Part shown: positions 1 through 10,206 of the stretch, piece after piece
Layout: the number at the start of each line of letters is the position of its first letter
Numbering within the stretch: position 1 is the stretch's first letter
Assembly (NCBI GenBank): GCA_002102555.1
Contig: MCFL01000011.1
Span: 372,001-436,000 of the forward strand
Direction: 5' to 3'
DNA from: Catenaria anguillulae PL171
Lineage: Eukaryota > Blastocladiomycota > Blastocladiomycetes > Blastocladiales > Catenariaceae
Length of the DNA: 64,000 nucleotides
Position numbers and translations under genes: made by a program
The notes under the pieces: model-generated
The model's database searches: none
The model's input: the letters and a program-made list of their open reading frames with translations, nothing else
Told to the model about the DNA's origin: nothing

Positions 1-1
1 G

Positions 2-664
2 TTTGCCATTGCGCCCGTCAACAGTTCCGCCGTCGCCTCGCTGTCGGTGAATCCTGCAGGCATTGCTGCCGCCACGGCCGCCGTAGTCCCGCCTTCTGGC
101 ACGTGGATCCGCATGTCGCCGCCGCAGTCGGCAATGGTGGGCCAGTCGGCGTTTGGCGAGCGAGTGCATTCGTGGCCGGCCGTGACAAGGCCCATTGAGT
201 CGCCTGCCGTGTATCGTGGATCCACATCGTCGCAGCAGCCAGAAGTGTTGACGCCCATGTCGCCGCAGTTTCCCACAGTGTACCAGCAGCCGATTTCGCC
301 GTTGAATGTGCCGTATGTGAACGGCTTGTTGGATAATGGGTCACAAGCCGTGGCGGCATTCACGCCGCTGGCGAATGGGTTTGCCGCGACGGCTCCAGGG
401 TCATTCGAGGGCAGCAGCGACGAGTCGCTGACACCAACCTTGATGTCGGGTCGATCCTCGTTCGCGGCCGCAGACATTCCAAACTTGTTGTGCCTGGGTG
501 GAGGCGACGTTTCGGCGGCATTTGACGCGGTTGCAGCAACGGCTGCGGCCATGACGCACCAGCATCAAGGCGCAAGCGACGATATGAACATGTTTGGCAA
601 TGCAGTTGGTGGGTTTCCCGATTCGGGTCGCGGCCGGACGAGCGATTCGTACCAAGACGATTGA
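2..664 (+). CDS. C-terminal end of a low-complexity protein, cut by the left edge
   Basis: The reading frame is open from the first bases of the window to a stop at 662-664, so only about 220 C-terminal residues are present and the true start lies upstream. The sequence is rich in Ala, Ser, Pro, Gly and Met with short acidic Ser/Asp ends and no recognisable domain. Such disordered tails are common at the ends of fungal transcription factors and signalling proteins, but nothing here proves that. Codon choice (many third-position G/C) supports real coding. Family unknown. Confidence 0.6.
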   Translation, partial: FAIAPVNSSAVASLSVNPAGIAAATAAVVPPSGTWIRMSPPQSAMVGQSAFGERVHSWPAVTRPIESPAVYRGSTSSQQPEVLTPMSPQFPTVYQQPISPLNVPYVNGLLDNGSQAVAAFTPLANGFAATAPGSFEGSSDESLTPTLMSGRSSFAAADIPNLLCLGGGDVSAAFDAVAATAAAMTHQHQGASDDMNMFGNAVGGFPDSGRGRTSDSYQDD

Positions 665-3054
665 TTCCACCATTGTCCACTCTTTTCTTTTTTCACTCTG
701 AACATCATTCGATACCAATGTCTTTCTTGATTCTTCATTGAACACTCTCCTTCTCCCGCCTCGGCGCTTTTGGTCTCGACTGCTCCACACGCATTGCCCC
801 CCATCGATGATCCGTCATTCATTGGTTGTGTCGGACACTACCAGGTTTTTGGATGTTTTGATCCCATTTCTCATGTCATTTGACCCACCGTATTGTTCTG
901 TCGACTGGTCCAAGATTTATTGCCATATCCCCACCCCTCGTCATTCCTATCCCATTCCTCTCCGTCTCTTCTCTTGTTTGTACATAGGCCGCTCAAGAAA
1001 CCCATTCATTTACACGCATCTCACTCATCGTCATCATTTACTTCTCACTCACTGTGTGGCCGCGAGTGTTTTTGTTTGTTCTCTCGCTTTGTCTTTTTGC
1101 GCATGGCACACGTGGCCATTGCTTGGAATCTTTTGCCGCAGCTTGCCTCTTGGATGTTCATGTCCTCTTTTCTTGTTTGTCCACCGAGGTTATCAAATAT
1201 CAGGTTGATGAGACATCTCCAACAACGAGTCTCAAGTTCATGCTTGTAACCTATCGTTCCAAAAGACATCGCGTCCAACTTGTGCGAATGTTGGCCTGGC
1301 AGTGAGTCGGTTGGACACAGGCGATATGGCAACCCTAATACCCATCTTCCCGTGCCAAACCCGCCCAACCCGCCCAACGAATGAGCAAGTGACCTCCGGC
1401 AATCGTCACTCTGATACTGTGATGTGCCCGTCCAATCCGCTCCACAAACCAACAGATCTGGTCAGTCATCATCATGACGGACTGACGTTACCGCAACTCG
1501 TACATTTTGGCAGCCTCATGGGCTATCATTACCACCCCCACGTCTGCTCTTCGGACAGCGTGTGCGGGTCGGTCAATGTTTACGCGTCCTGTGAGCTGCC
1601 ATGAGGAAGAAGTGAAGCCATGTCAATACTGTGATAGACTTTGCCTTAGTGCCCAAACCCGGTGTCATCCAGCAGTTGGTGGCTTTGCCTCAAGTCGCAC
1701 CGTCCCTTCTTCTCTTTCATTCTCGTGGTATCTTGTTGGGAAAGTCGCCGTCATACTTGTGAGCTCAAGGACTTGAAGTTGAGTTCTCTGACTTGTGAAA
1801 TTCACATTGATGCTCGCTAGAATTGTGTTTCTCGTGAATCTGAAGGGCACCATCCATCCAACGCAAGCAGCCCCAGCTCATTGCACTGCGGTTCCGGTCA
1901 GTGAAATGCCTACGGAGAAATATATGCTCACAAAATGGTAGACGAGCCAAGCTGGTTCTCTCGTGGATCTGCCGCTCACTTACTTTTTTTCCGACGGAGA
2001 ATGTCATATGATTATTCTATCACACTGCATTTGTACCTTGGAACGCAACGCATTGCGTTTCGTTTAAGGCATGCGAGACAAGAACGAGACAAGCGCGTCA
2101 ACTTCTGGTGGCCAATCAACAATGAGAATGAGAGAGAACAAGACCTTGAAATGTTAACGTTGCTGCATGCATGCAGCTGCTGCGCATGCGCAGGCCAAGG
2201 TGGACCCAGTCAATAAAACGTTCCATTCATCCAGTGCCGCCGCACGCTGCGCTTTTAGATGAAAGCGCTTGTCACGCGTAGTACACAGCAACAAATGCGC
2301 TGCAATAAGAACGTAGGTTGCTTCAGATCGCATATGCATTCGGCAGTGAATCAGGCACGAGAAGCGACTCACCCACCGCTGGCCCGACTTCTTGGCATCC
2401 TGTGCATGTGATGGTGCTGCGGACAGGCTGTGTCTGCCCAAGGGAGAAATCATTTCAACGGCGCCAATGACTATTCCGCCGTCGACCTTGGGCCATGGTT
2501 TTGGGAAACGGGCGCTCGTGCGGACGTGTGCCGGGCAACTTGAGTCTTCGCCTCGAGCCTCACGACTGGAGCCCTGGGTAGGGTCACATTGCTGCTTATG
2601 GGAGTCGATTATCCGCCTCGCAATATGTGTAACTGGGTCCAATGTCGTCACTGCGAGACATGTCCGTGCGATCCTGCAGAGACAACAATGCAGAATTCAC
2701 TCTCACATTCACGAGCATGCAGAGCTTCATACACCGGCTGCCGCCGCACGGGTCCTCTCTCTGCTGCCACGAGGAGGACCCAGTCCCAGAATCCCCATGC
2801 AACATGTGTCGAAAGCGCTCCCGCGCTCGCAATCCCACGCTCGTACAGGACGCTAACTCGCCGCCATCTCCTCCAAGGTATAAAGCTCGCCGGTCTCCCG
2901 CCGGTCTCGTCCCTCTCGACAATGCTTTCCCCCCTCAGACAAGCAGTACCTTCGGCCGTCTTCCTTTCCTTAGACTTCACGCCCTAGACCCTTTCGATCC
3001 TTTCCTCACACCCCCACCACAAGCTCACGACCTTGTATCGACACCCTATCCATC
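665..3054. other. 2.4 kb intergenic stretch without a supported gene
   Basis: No frame on either strand shows coherent protein-like composition or a recognisable domain. The left part (about 680-1200) is pyrimidine-rich, as expected for the 3' UTR of the preceding gene. Several short frames of 80-165 codons exist but overlap each other and have the composition of noncoding DNA. The right end is the promoter and 5' UTR of the lipase gene. No tRNA-like internal promoter boxes were seen. Confidence 0.5.
2879..2885 (+). promoter_or_regulatory. TATA box candidate of the lipase gene
   Basis: TATAAAG lies about 170 bases upstream of the lipase start codon, followed by a C/T-rich leader. Position and sequence fit a core-promoter TATA element with a leader of about 140 bases. 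No transcript data support it. Confidence 0.45.
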
Positions 3055-4263
3055 ATGCGCTCCGTCCTGCTTCTCCTCGTTGCCCTTGTTGCGACCCTGA
3101 CCGCTGCGGTCCCGCTCTCCTCGGACCCGCCTGCAACGATCTCGTCCGATCTGGTCGCTCAAATCCAAGAACTTGCCCCGGACATGACCGAACGCGACAT
3201 TCGCCTCGTGACTATGGGCATGTCCGACGCACAAGTCAAGGCCGGCATTGACGAGGCCAAGACCGAGCTCGCTGGAGGATTGTCGACCATGGCCGCCAAG
3301 ACACCGCGCGACGTGCCGCAGCTGGGCACTTCTGAGTTGGACCAGCTCAAGAAATTTGCCCACTATGCGGGCGTCGTGTACTGTGGCGACCGCCAGTCGC
3401 TCATGAGCTGGACTTGTGGTGCGAGATGCCGCGAGTACGTGATCTCTGCCCAGTTTCATGATGTCTCGCGTATCGCTGCCGTTTCATTTGCACTGTACGC
3501 TGACACGAACCGTTATTGTCGCTTGTATTTCTGCTTCAGCCCGATCACCGCTGGTACCAAGACCCATGGTGTTTACGACGTTGCAGGTAATTTTGGCTTC
3601 ATTGCCGAACGCCCATCGTCCAAGGAAATCTACGTCGTTTTCCGTGGGTCATCCGACATTCGTAACTGGCTCGATAACTTCCAATTGTGGCAGCGCGAAT
3701 GGCCGTTCCCTATTGCCGTCAAGCCCGAGCGCAAAGTCCAGGTCCACAAAGGTTTCATTGACGCGTACGATCGCTTGCGCGGTGACGTGACCAAGACGCT
3801 GCGCGGCCTGCTCGCAGACCCAGCCAAGAAGGACTGGACTGTCGTCATTACTGGCCATTCGCTCGGTGCGGCCATGGCAACCATTGCGGCCGTTGATCTC
3901 GTCAGTGCCGGTATCGGCTTGGATCCCGCAAAGGTCACGTTGTCAGCCTTCCACTCGCCGCGTGTGGGCAACTCTGAGTTCTCGCGCATTGTGTCCAACC
4001 TGGGTCTCGCACAAGTCGAGCGCGTTGCACAAGACAACGACATTATTGTGCATGTTCCGTCCGACTGGCTCGGGTATGAGCACATTGCTGGCGAAAAGTA
4101 CATCATGGGCGATCAAGTGTACGCTTGCCAGGGCACCGAGGATCGCAGGTGTTCCCGGTCGCGTGCGCCTGTGTTGAACTTGATTGTGCACATGCGCTTC
4201 ATGAAGCGTGAGTTGTTCTTTGGAGGGTTGGGCGGATTCAAGGTGCCCTTGTTGTGCGATTGA
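3055..4263 (+). CDS. Secreted class 3 (Rhizomucor-type) lipase
   Basis: A triacylglycerol lipase/feruloyl-esterase-type alpha/beta hydrolase, probably secreted. The start has a hydrophobic signal peptide (residues 1-18, ending ALA-like TAA). An in-frame intron is inferred at 3435-3539 (donor GTACGT, branch CTGAC, CAG acceptor); removing its 35 codons gives a CGARC-DPITAG junction that fits the family, and a 367-residue protein. The nucleophile elbow GHSLG puts the catalytic Ser near residue 234. The likely Asp is near 294 (in DNDII) and the His near 344 (VHMRF), in the usual order and spacing. FRGSSD near the oxyanion hole also fits. Six or more Cys suggest disulfides. The unspliced frame is also open, so unspliced transcripts could be translated. 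Substrate cannot be told from sequence. Confidence 0.9.
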   Translation: MRSVLLLLVALVATLTAAVPLSSDPPATISSDLVAQIQELAPDMTERDIRLVTMGMSDAQVKAGIDEAKTELAGGLSTMAAKTPRDVPQLGTSELDQLKKFAHYAGVVYCGDRQSLMSWTCGARCREYVISAQFHDVSRIAAVSFALYADTNRYCRLYFCFSPITAGTKTHGVYDVAGNFGFIAERPSSKEIYVVFRGSSDIRNWLDNFQLWQREWPFPIAVKPERKVQVHKGFIDAYDRLRGDVTKTLRGLLADPAKKDWTVVITGHSLGAAMATIAAVDLVSAGIGLDPAKVTLSAFHSPRVGNSEFSRIVSNLGLAQVERVAQDNDIIVHVPSDWLGYEHIAGEKYIMGDQVYACQGTEDRRCSRSRAPVLNLIVHMRFMKRELFFGGLGGFKVPLLCD

Positions 4264-4533
4264 AGCAACATTGAGGGAGGAGATAGAGATAGACGAGCCG
4301 CATGTGTCGTCGGTTGTGTTTGTGGTCCGTGAGTTGGCCATTTTTTGCTTTTTTCATTTGTTCCGCTCCTACGTGTGCTTGTGTCTGTCTATACCTCAGT
4401 ATAAACATTGGATTGTATTAATATCATTCATTCATCATCCTGGTACCGTCAAGCGGATTCTTCGACCGGGATTCGGTCAAGAGGGCGAGTCAACCCAACT
4501 TGAACCACGTCATTGCGAAAATGGAGGTATATA

Positions 4534-5470
4534 TCAGATGGCAGACGAGAACAGAAGGAATTGTATACACATTGAGACAGGTTGACGGAGTTGAACCGTA
4601 TCCACTTGGTACTGCGGGTTGCTGTGCATTTCCCGGGCTATTGCAACGGCAGCAGGATCGGCCCGCGGCGCCCAGTCTGCCGCCAAACTTGCGCCTGCCA
4701 GAGCCGGCCGTATGGGGAGTGCCATGGTGGAATGCACGGCACGAATTGTCGCCGATGCGGCAGCCAGTGTTGTCCCGGCTGGAAACAAAAACGTGCGCAG
4801 AGTAACGGCAAGGCCAAGGACACTGGGTCCCACAGGAATTCAAGTTACACGCGAATCGCAGGCTTGATCCAGGGCCAGCCGCACACGTATCTCGCGTTTC
4901 TGTCTTGAGGAGCTCGTACTCAGGGTCGAAGATGTAGCGTAGCGTGTCCTAGTTGGAGAGGCGACGCATTTGCTGCTGCTTGTACGGCAGAGTGGTCATG
5001 CTACCCAGGGCTGCGGCCGGCAGCGACTCGAGAGCCTTGCGGAGTGCGTCACACACTTCCCAGTACTATACTGGTCGTGAGCCACTGCACTTGCCGCTCA
5101 TGGGATGGTAGGCCAGGAGGGTCGTGATAGGAGCCAAGGCGTTGACGGAGTTGATGCCGCGCCGCTGCCGTAATGAAGGTTGATGAGGTCAGCGGGTGCA
5201 AATAAAGGGTACAACCAGGGCATAATGGCACGTTCACAGATGATGGCCCTCTCGATAAACGGCGTTTTGTCAGCAGCAGTCGAATACGCGGGAAACGCCG
5301 CCATGCGGATGGTCATCAGCGTACACATCGCCGCGGACAACTCCGTTGAGGCCTACGAGATTTCCCTGGATGGCGATACCACCGTCAATGTACGAGTCGC
5401 GAAGCTCGACTGCGTGTCGCGAGTTGCCTGACAACTGCATGTGGGCGATTTCCGCCACGAGCTCCGATTA
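4534..5470 (-). pseudogene. Decayed coding region of unknown family
   Basis: Several neighbouring minus-strand frames carry coherent protein-like blocks that follow one another but are separated by frame changes and stop codons. Examples are a block with AEIAHMQLSGN (near 5460-5400), one with DKTPFIERAIICERAIMPW (near 5265-5210), one with DALRKALESLPAAALG (near 5055-5000) and one with LAVTLRTFLFPAGTTLA (near 4815-4760). In-frame stops lie near 5068 and 4950. No intact start or full frame exists. I do not recognise the family. A relic of a host gene or of an integrated element are both possible. Unlike the clean single-base breaks elsewhere, stops are present, so true decay is more likely here. 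Confidence 0.45.
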
Positions 5471-6017
5471 TGGTGTCCAGTTTGCTGTGTCGAGACGGCG
5501 TAAAGGGGGCATGCGACGGAGTTTCGGGACGAATGTCAACGTCGGTTGAGAAGCGAAAAACGGCTTCGTCGGGAGGCCAAGTGGCGGACCTTGCCAGCTT
5601 GATCAAGCTGGGGACGAGATGGAATGGGGCTAGTAAACCCCATGACAGCGCCGATGACTCTTCATATAATGTATAGATTGGCCGCAAGAACCGCCAGCGT
5701 AAATGCAGTCGTGATTGCGAAAGAGCTGGGCCTTTGTACATTCGCGGGGTGGCGGAACTTGACATCTGTCCAACAAACTGCCAAAATCCGGTCAAGCTGC
5801 ACTCACTGCCGCAGTCACTGTTGCGAGCATTTCAGTCATTGATTCACAACTAACAACTTTCGAGCGGGTATCGACTTTCTCGGAGGGAACCCAGAGATGC
5901 GAAAGCCAAGCAAATTCAGACACTCGAGCAAAGCATGTCCCCTTGATCTTGCATGTAAACAAGTTCCCGCAAACACACAAAGAGCCAAGAAAAAACAAGC
6001 AAATTTTGCCGTCAAAT
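5471..6017. other. Gap without a supported gene
   Basis: Nothing convincing on either strand. The right-hand 150 bases are probably the 3' UTR of the minus-strand uL15 gene. An ATAATGTATAG-like AT-rich patch lies near 5665-5675. Confidence 0.35.
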
Positions 6018-6967
6018 TTAGATGAGGACAACGGCACCACCAGCAGCCTTGATCTTGGCCTCGGCGCGCTTGGAGACTTCGCGAGCCTTGACGATGAGGG
6101 GCTGGGCGGGGAGGACACCGTTACCGAGAACCTTACCGTAACCCTGAAGATATTTGAAAACAAATTCGAACGCAAACGCCATGTCAGTACTCCGATCTGA
6201 GAAAAAAAAGGCAAACTTGCATCCGTTTCGCTCCTGCTGAAATCCAAATCCCGCACTCGGAATATACGTACAGCGTTGAGGGTGTTGATGACGGGGGCAA
6301 CATCGGTCTTGCCGGCGAACTCGGCGCGCACTTCCTCGCCAACAAGCGACCAAAGCTTGTTCACGTTGACGGTGGGCTTCCAGTACTTGTTCTTGTTGAG
6401 GTTGAAGTAACGCATACCAACCTTACCGAAGTAACCAGGATGGTACTTGTCCATGTTGATGCGGTGGTGGTGCTGGCCACCAGCGAGACCACGACCACCG
6501 GGATGCTTGCGGTGCTTGCCGACACGACCGTGACCGGCCGACACGTGGCCGCGGAGCTTGCGGGTCTTGGAGAAACGGGTAGGCTACGAGGGGAGAAAAT
6601 GCGATTGTTGGGTCGTTCAGCATTCGTGAGTATGGGACCAAGTGCATAGAGCAGCAGCAGCAGCGATTCCGGGAAACGCCCAGTTTGCGTCAGTCTCGTT
6701 GAATGTTTGACAGGCCATAACGTGGTTGTGCATGGTTCGGTGCTGGATCTAGTTGAGGATGTAGGTTTGACGCAAAGAAAACTGGCAGGGGTTCCCCTAT
6801 ACGAAGGGTAAAGCTTGGAGCATGTTGAGGTTGACCGAGTAGGGGAAAGGTGGCCAGCGGTGGAAGGTTGTCGATTGCGACGGATTGGTTGCGACGGATT
6901 GATGGCACGACTGACGCAAATTGGGCGTTTCTGGACCGGTCAGAGTAGACATTGATGTATATACCAT
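6018..6967 (-). CDS. RPL28: 60S ribosomal protein uL15 (fungal L28 / animal L27a)
   Basis: Structural protein of the large ribosomal subunit. Exon 2 (6583 to about 6272) encodes the typical Arg/Lys/His/Gly-rich N-terminus beginning [20 protein letters not shown] and the GGQHHHR and [12 protein letters not shown] segments. A roughly 129-nt intron separates it from exon 3 (6143-6018), which ends [19 protein letters not shown]. The total, about 146 residues, matches the family. The initiator ATG is missing from exon 2. A good candidate is the ATG at 6967-6965 (context TTCACCATG), followed at once by a GTATAT donor, giving a 381-nt first intron whose acceptor is at 6584. An intron right after the start codon is known in ribosomal protein genes. 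Exons 2-3 are certain; the first exon is an inference. Confidence 0.9.
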
Positions 6968-7215
6968 GGTGAAGGGCTAAGCCGGAAAAAACAGCTGTTT
7001 AGCAAGAGGGGGCGCTCTCATCCAACGATATGCGAGGCAGTAAGTGGATGGTTCATGGGTCGGATGGATCGGCGGGCCATTTCGCGAACGCCACTCGCCT
7101 ACTCACTTGCAGATCCACCATGCATTTGCGAGCACGACATGGTTATTAACAATGATATGTGTAAAGATATTTACGAATGCCAGAGTCATCATAGAAGGGC
7201 AGAACAAGCATGACG

Positions 7216-7488
7216 TTACTGCGGCGGTACCACATCCGTCAACAGCACCACGTCAATGTTGTCATGCACCGGCGACAGCAGAATCTCAGCATCGAACTTA
7301 ACCACCTTGCGCTTCTTGGCGGCCTTGAGCGTGCCGACGAGTCCCTCGAGCGTGTTGGCGATCAGGTCGTCCTTGGACAGGGCACCAAACTTGACCACGT
7401 ATTGGCCCGGCGTCGAAGCGGAAGGGGTCCCGAGACGCTTGATTGACGTGACAAGGAACTCGATTTCTTGGGTGACGGTGCCAGTCAT
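7216..7488 (-). CDS. Costars family protein (ABRACL-like)
   Basis: A 90-residue protein matching the Costars/ABRACL family: the N-terminal helix IEFLVTSIKRLG, then YVVKFGALSKDD, then the signature VGTLKAAKKRKVVKFDAE and VHDNIDVVLL. Costars proteins relate to the actin-binding C-terminus of STARS, and in Dictyostelium they affect actin-based motility. Length is right for the family. The chosen ATG is the first in frame and gives a complete domain. A CCGCCAG acceptor-like site 20 bases upstream leaves room for a 5' UTR intron. It lies head-to-head with the Nudix gene across about 250 bases. Confidence 0.88.
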   Translation of the reverse strand: MTGTVTQEIEFLVTSIKRLGTPSASTPGQYVVKFGALSKDDLIANTLEGLVGTLKAAKKRKVVKFDAEILLSPVHDNIDVVLLTDVVPPQ

Positions 7489-7737
7489 GTTGATGGCGTT
7501 GGTGGTCTGGCGGTGGATAGAAAAGTGGGCAGTGAGATTGGGATCATAGATTGCATTGCCCAGGGAGACAGACTCTTCATTACATTGAGGTGGAAATCAA
7601 CTTGCGACGACAATACATATCCTCACGCCACCCCTCGACAGTGTTCATCAAGGACAGCATGCAGGACAGGACGCGTCCGGCGAAATTTCAAGTTTCAAGT
7701 CAAGATCTTCGAAAATACTTGGAGCTCTAAAAGAGCC

Positions 7738-8788
7738 ATGCATCGCTTTCCCCCTTTGCTCAAACCACCCGGCGCACTCTTGCCTCTCCTCTCCCATCGA
7801 CCCGCCCCCATCTTTCCCGGAACACTCCACGCAATCCGCCGGCTCTCGTCGTCACCCTCGACCCAACCGACTTGTGCCAACAAAGTTCCCAACCATCGCC
7901 GCCGCCGAAGCATGCTGACCGAACTCACCGAGCCCAAGCTCCACCCGCAAGTCCTGGGTTCAAAACCGGCCCCGCCCCTGCACTGGCTGGGCTTGTCGAC
8001 CATCACGTACCGGATCCCAAGCGACGCTCCCACCAAGACGCGGTCATATGAGGCCGTGTACCGCACTCGGCACGGGCTCAAGCAGGCCGACGGGGAGACA
8101 GTAGGCAAGACACAGCGTGGCCGCCTGGACGGTACACATGTCACACACGAATCTATTTGAACCTCGGTTGTGCAAACGATAATCTTGACGCACTCTCTCC
8201 CTGCTCGCGCAGCCAACGACATTATCGCCATTACCAACTCGACGCTTCGTCCCGAGCTAAACAACCGCCTCGTCGTCGTCATGCAATATCGCCCAGCCGT
8301 CAATGCCTACACGCTCGAGTTTCCCGCTGGCTGCATTGATCCGCACGAAACCAATGCGCTCGCGTCTGGATTGCGCGAGCTTAGGGAGGAAACAGGCTTG
8401 ACTGCAAAGCCCAACAGTGCTCGCGTTGCCTACCAATTTACGTACGAGCCTGGGATTTCCAGTTCGTTGGGGAATGCCATCACATGCGAAGTGGATCTGG
8501 ATGCTCCAGAGAACAAGGACCCAAAGCCCGAGTTGGAGGATGACGAGTGGAGTTTGCAGTTGTATTTGTTGCCGCTCGAAGGGCTGCATCGTACACTGAC
8601 TGGTATGTTATTTGCTCTGTTCGGCAAGGCACGCGAATCGTGTGTGTACAAAACAATGATGACGGTGCGTGTTGTGAATGCATCATGTAGAATTTGCGGC
8701 AAAGCACGAGCACGTCCTTGTGGATTCGAGGCTCGGCGCGTACGCACTCGGGTTGGAGCATGCGGCAAGACTGTTGCGCAAGTCGTAA
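7738..8788 (+). CDS. ADP-sugar Nudix hydrolase (NUDT5/YSA1-like)
   Basis: Predicted to hydrolyse ADP-ribose or related nucleoside diphosphate sugars. Three exons: 7738-8131, 8213-8602, 8691-8788 (introns of 81 and 88 nt, GTACAC...GCAG and GTATGT...GTAG), about 293 residues. The family core is clear: VVVMQYRPAV, EFPAGCID, then the Nudix box ending RELREETGL. The helix preceding RE is one residue longer than canonical (GX5E-X8-RE rather than X7), keeping the metal-binding REXXEE. The C-terminus after splicing reads FAAKHEHVLVDSRLGAY, as expected for this family. The first ~58 residues are Arg/Ser/Pro-rich and could be a mitochondrial presequence; a second ATG at 7912 would give a cytosolic form. 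It is convergent with the next gene. Confidence 0.85.
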
Positions 8789-8915
8789 ACAGTTTGCAGA
8801 GGAGAATGAATAGTCAATATGCATGTGTATCGAAAGCCAGACCGAGTTGCAAAACGAAGTAAACAAACATCAATGCAAAAACCGCATGTACGCTGTCCAA
8901 AATGGGCCTACCGAG

Positions 8916-9827
8916 TCAGTTTCCGTGCATGACCCTTGCGCTTTGGCGACCACGAGCCCAAATCAACATACCCAACACCAACCCACCTGCCGCCGTCAAT
9001 GTGCCCACCACATTGCGAATGATCTCATACTTGATACTCTCCAACTGGGTCCGAATGTTTGCAATCTCCGTCTCGATCCGTGCGTCCGCCTCCCTGATTT
9101 TGGTCTCTTGGATCGACGTTTCGTCGCGAATGCGGCCCTTTTCCAAGTTCATGTCGAGGCGCACACCGGCTTGCAGCCGGTTGGTCTCCTCACGCATGCG
9201 CTGCTTGAGCCGCTCGAGCTCGGCAGTCAGGCGCTCGGTTTCGGACCGAAGAATGGCAAAGTCGTTCTTTTCAAGCATTTTGATTTCGGATTTGAGTGCC
9301 GTGAAGTCGACCTTGTACATGTGGACATTCTGGGAGACGCAAAACACAAGTGAGTGTGGGAAAAAAAATGTGACAATGACCGATCCATATGCACCTTTTC
9401 CTGCTCGCCCTTGGTCACCATAGTCGACTTGAGGTTGACCATACTAGATGCTGCCCATGTCAGTCTCACCCCCCACCATCAAATCGTTGTCTGTACACCG
9501 GCATGCATGGAAACGCACACACCTCTCGCTAATCACTTCTAGAAACGACTCCATGATGGCCTCGGACTGCTCGCGAGAAAACCCCTGCTGCTCGAGCCGT
9601 TGCACAAACCGGTACGTGTCAAACGTGGGCGGATTCGAGCTGCCGCCGGCAGGGCCGCCACCCGTTGTGTAGGATCGGAGGGGGCCTCGATCCGTGCATG
9701 TGGACGGCGGTGCATGTCCCTGGGATCGGGCCGCAGAGTGGACCGCCAGGACTCCAGTCGACGCTGGTAGGAGGCCGAGGAAGGCGCGGGCCGTGGCGGG
9801 GGTGAATGATGAGGGGCGGATAGACAT
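8916..9827 (-). CDS. CCDC90/MCUR1-FMP32 family mitochondrial coiled-coil protein
   Basis: Matches the DUF1640/CCDC90 family of inner-membrane mitochondrial proteins (MCUR1, CCDC90B, yeast Fmp32), linked to calcium-uniporter or respiratory-complex assembly. Three exons: 9827-9523, 9443-9395, 9329-8916, total 255 residues. Exon 1 has a Ser/Ala/Arg-rich presequence and then FDTYRFVQRLEQQGFSREQS, the conserved head motif. Exons 2-3 give MVNLKSTMVTKGEQEK and a long coiled coil, then a C-terminal transmembrane helix (VVGTLTAAGGLVLGMLIW) just before the end, as in the family. Splice phases close exactly. The start was chosen at MSIRPSS, the first in-frame ATG. Confidence 0.88.
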
Positions 9828-10206
9828 GTCTACGATGCTCAATGTGGGTCAACTAGCGGTTGCTGAAGGTTTGTGGGCTGGTCGTGTGGAACAGATATTC
9901 ATTGATTTGCAATGGATCCAAGTAAAACATGTGGTGGTGTGAACCTCTGTGGCGCTGACCTGGTGCCGCCAACAGCGACTTGAGCCACGTGCACGCAACC
10001 ACGGCCAGCGACAGCGTTCACCAACAGAAGACGAGTTCTAACGAGAGTGTAATGATAACCGGGATAAGACAACACAGAAAGACAATGTCGGCATGCAGTC
10101 GGCCCCTCAAACAAAACCAACGACAAAGGGGTTCAAACAGTCAAAAAGAAAGAAAGCACAAGACAATGAAGGTGCAACTCCTCGCTCCAACGACATGTGC
10201 ACACAT
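9828..10206. other. Gap between desaturase 3' end and CCDC90-like promoter
   Basis: Both flanking genes are on the minus strand. The stretch serves as promoter/5' UTR of the CCDC90-like gene and 3' UTR of the desaturase. It is A-rich near 10110-10160. No other feature was seen. Confidence 0.4.
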
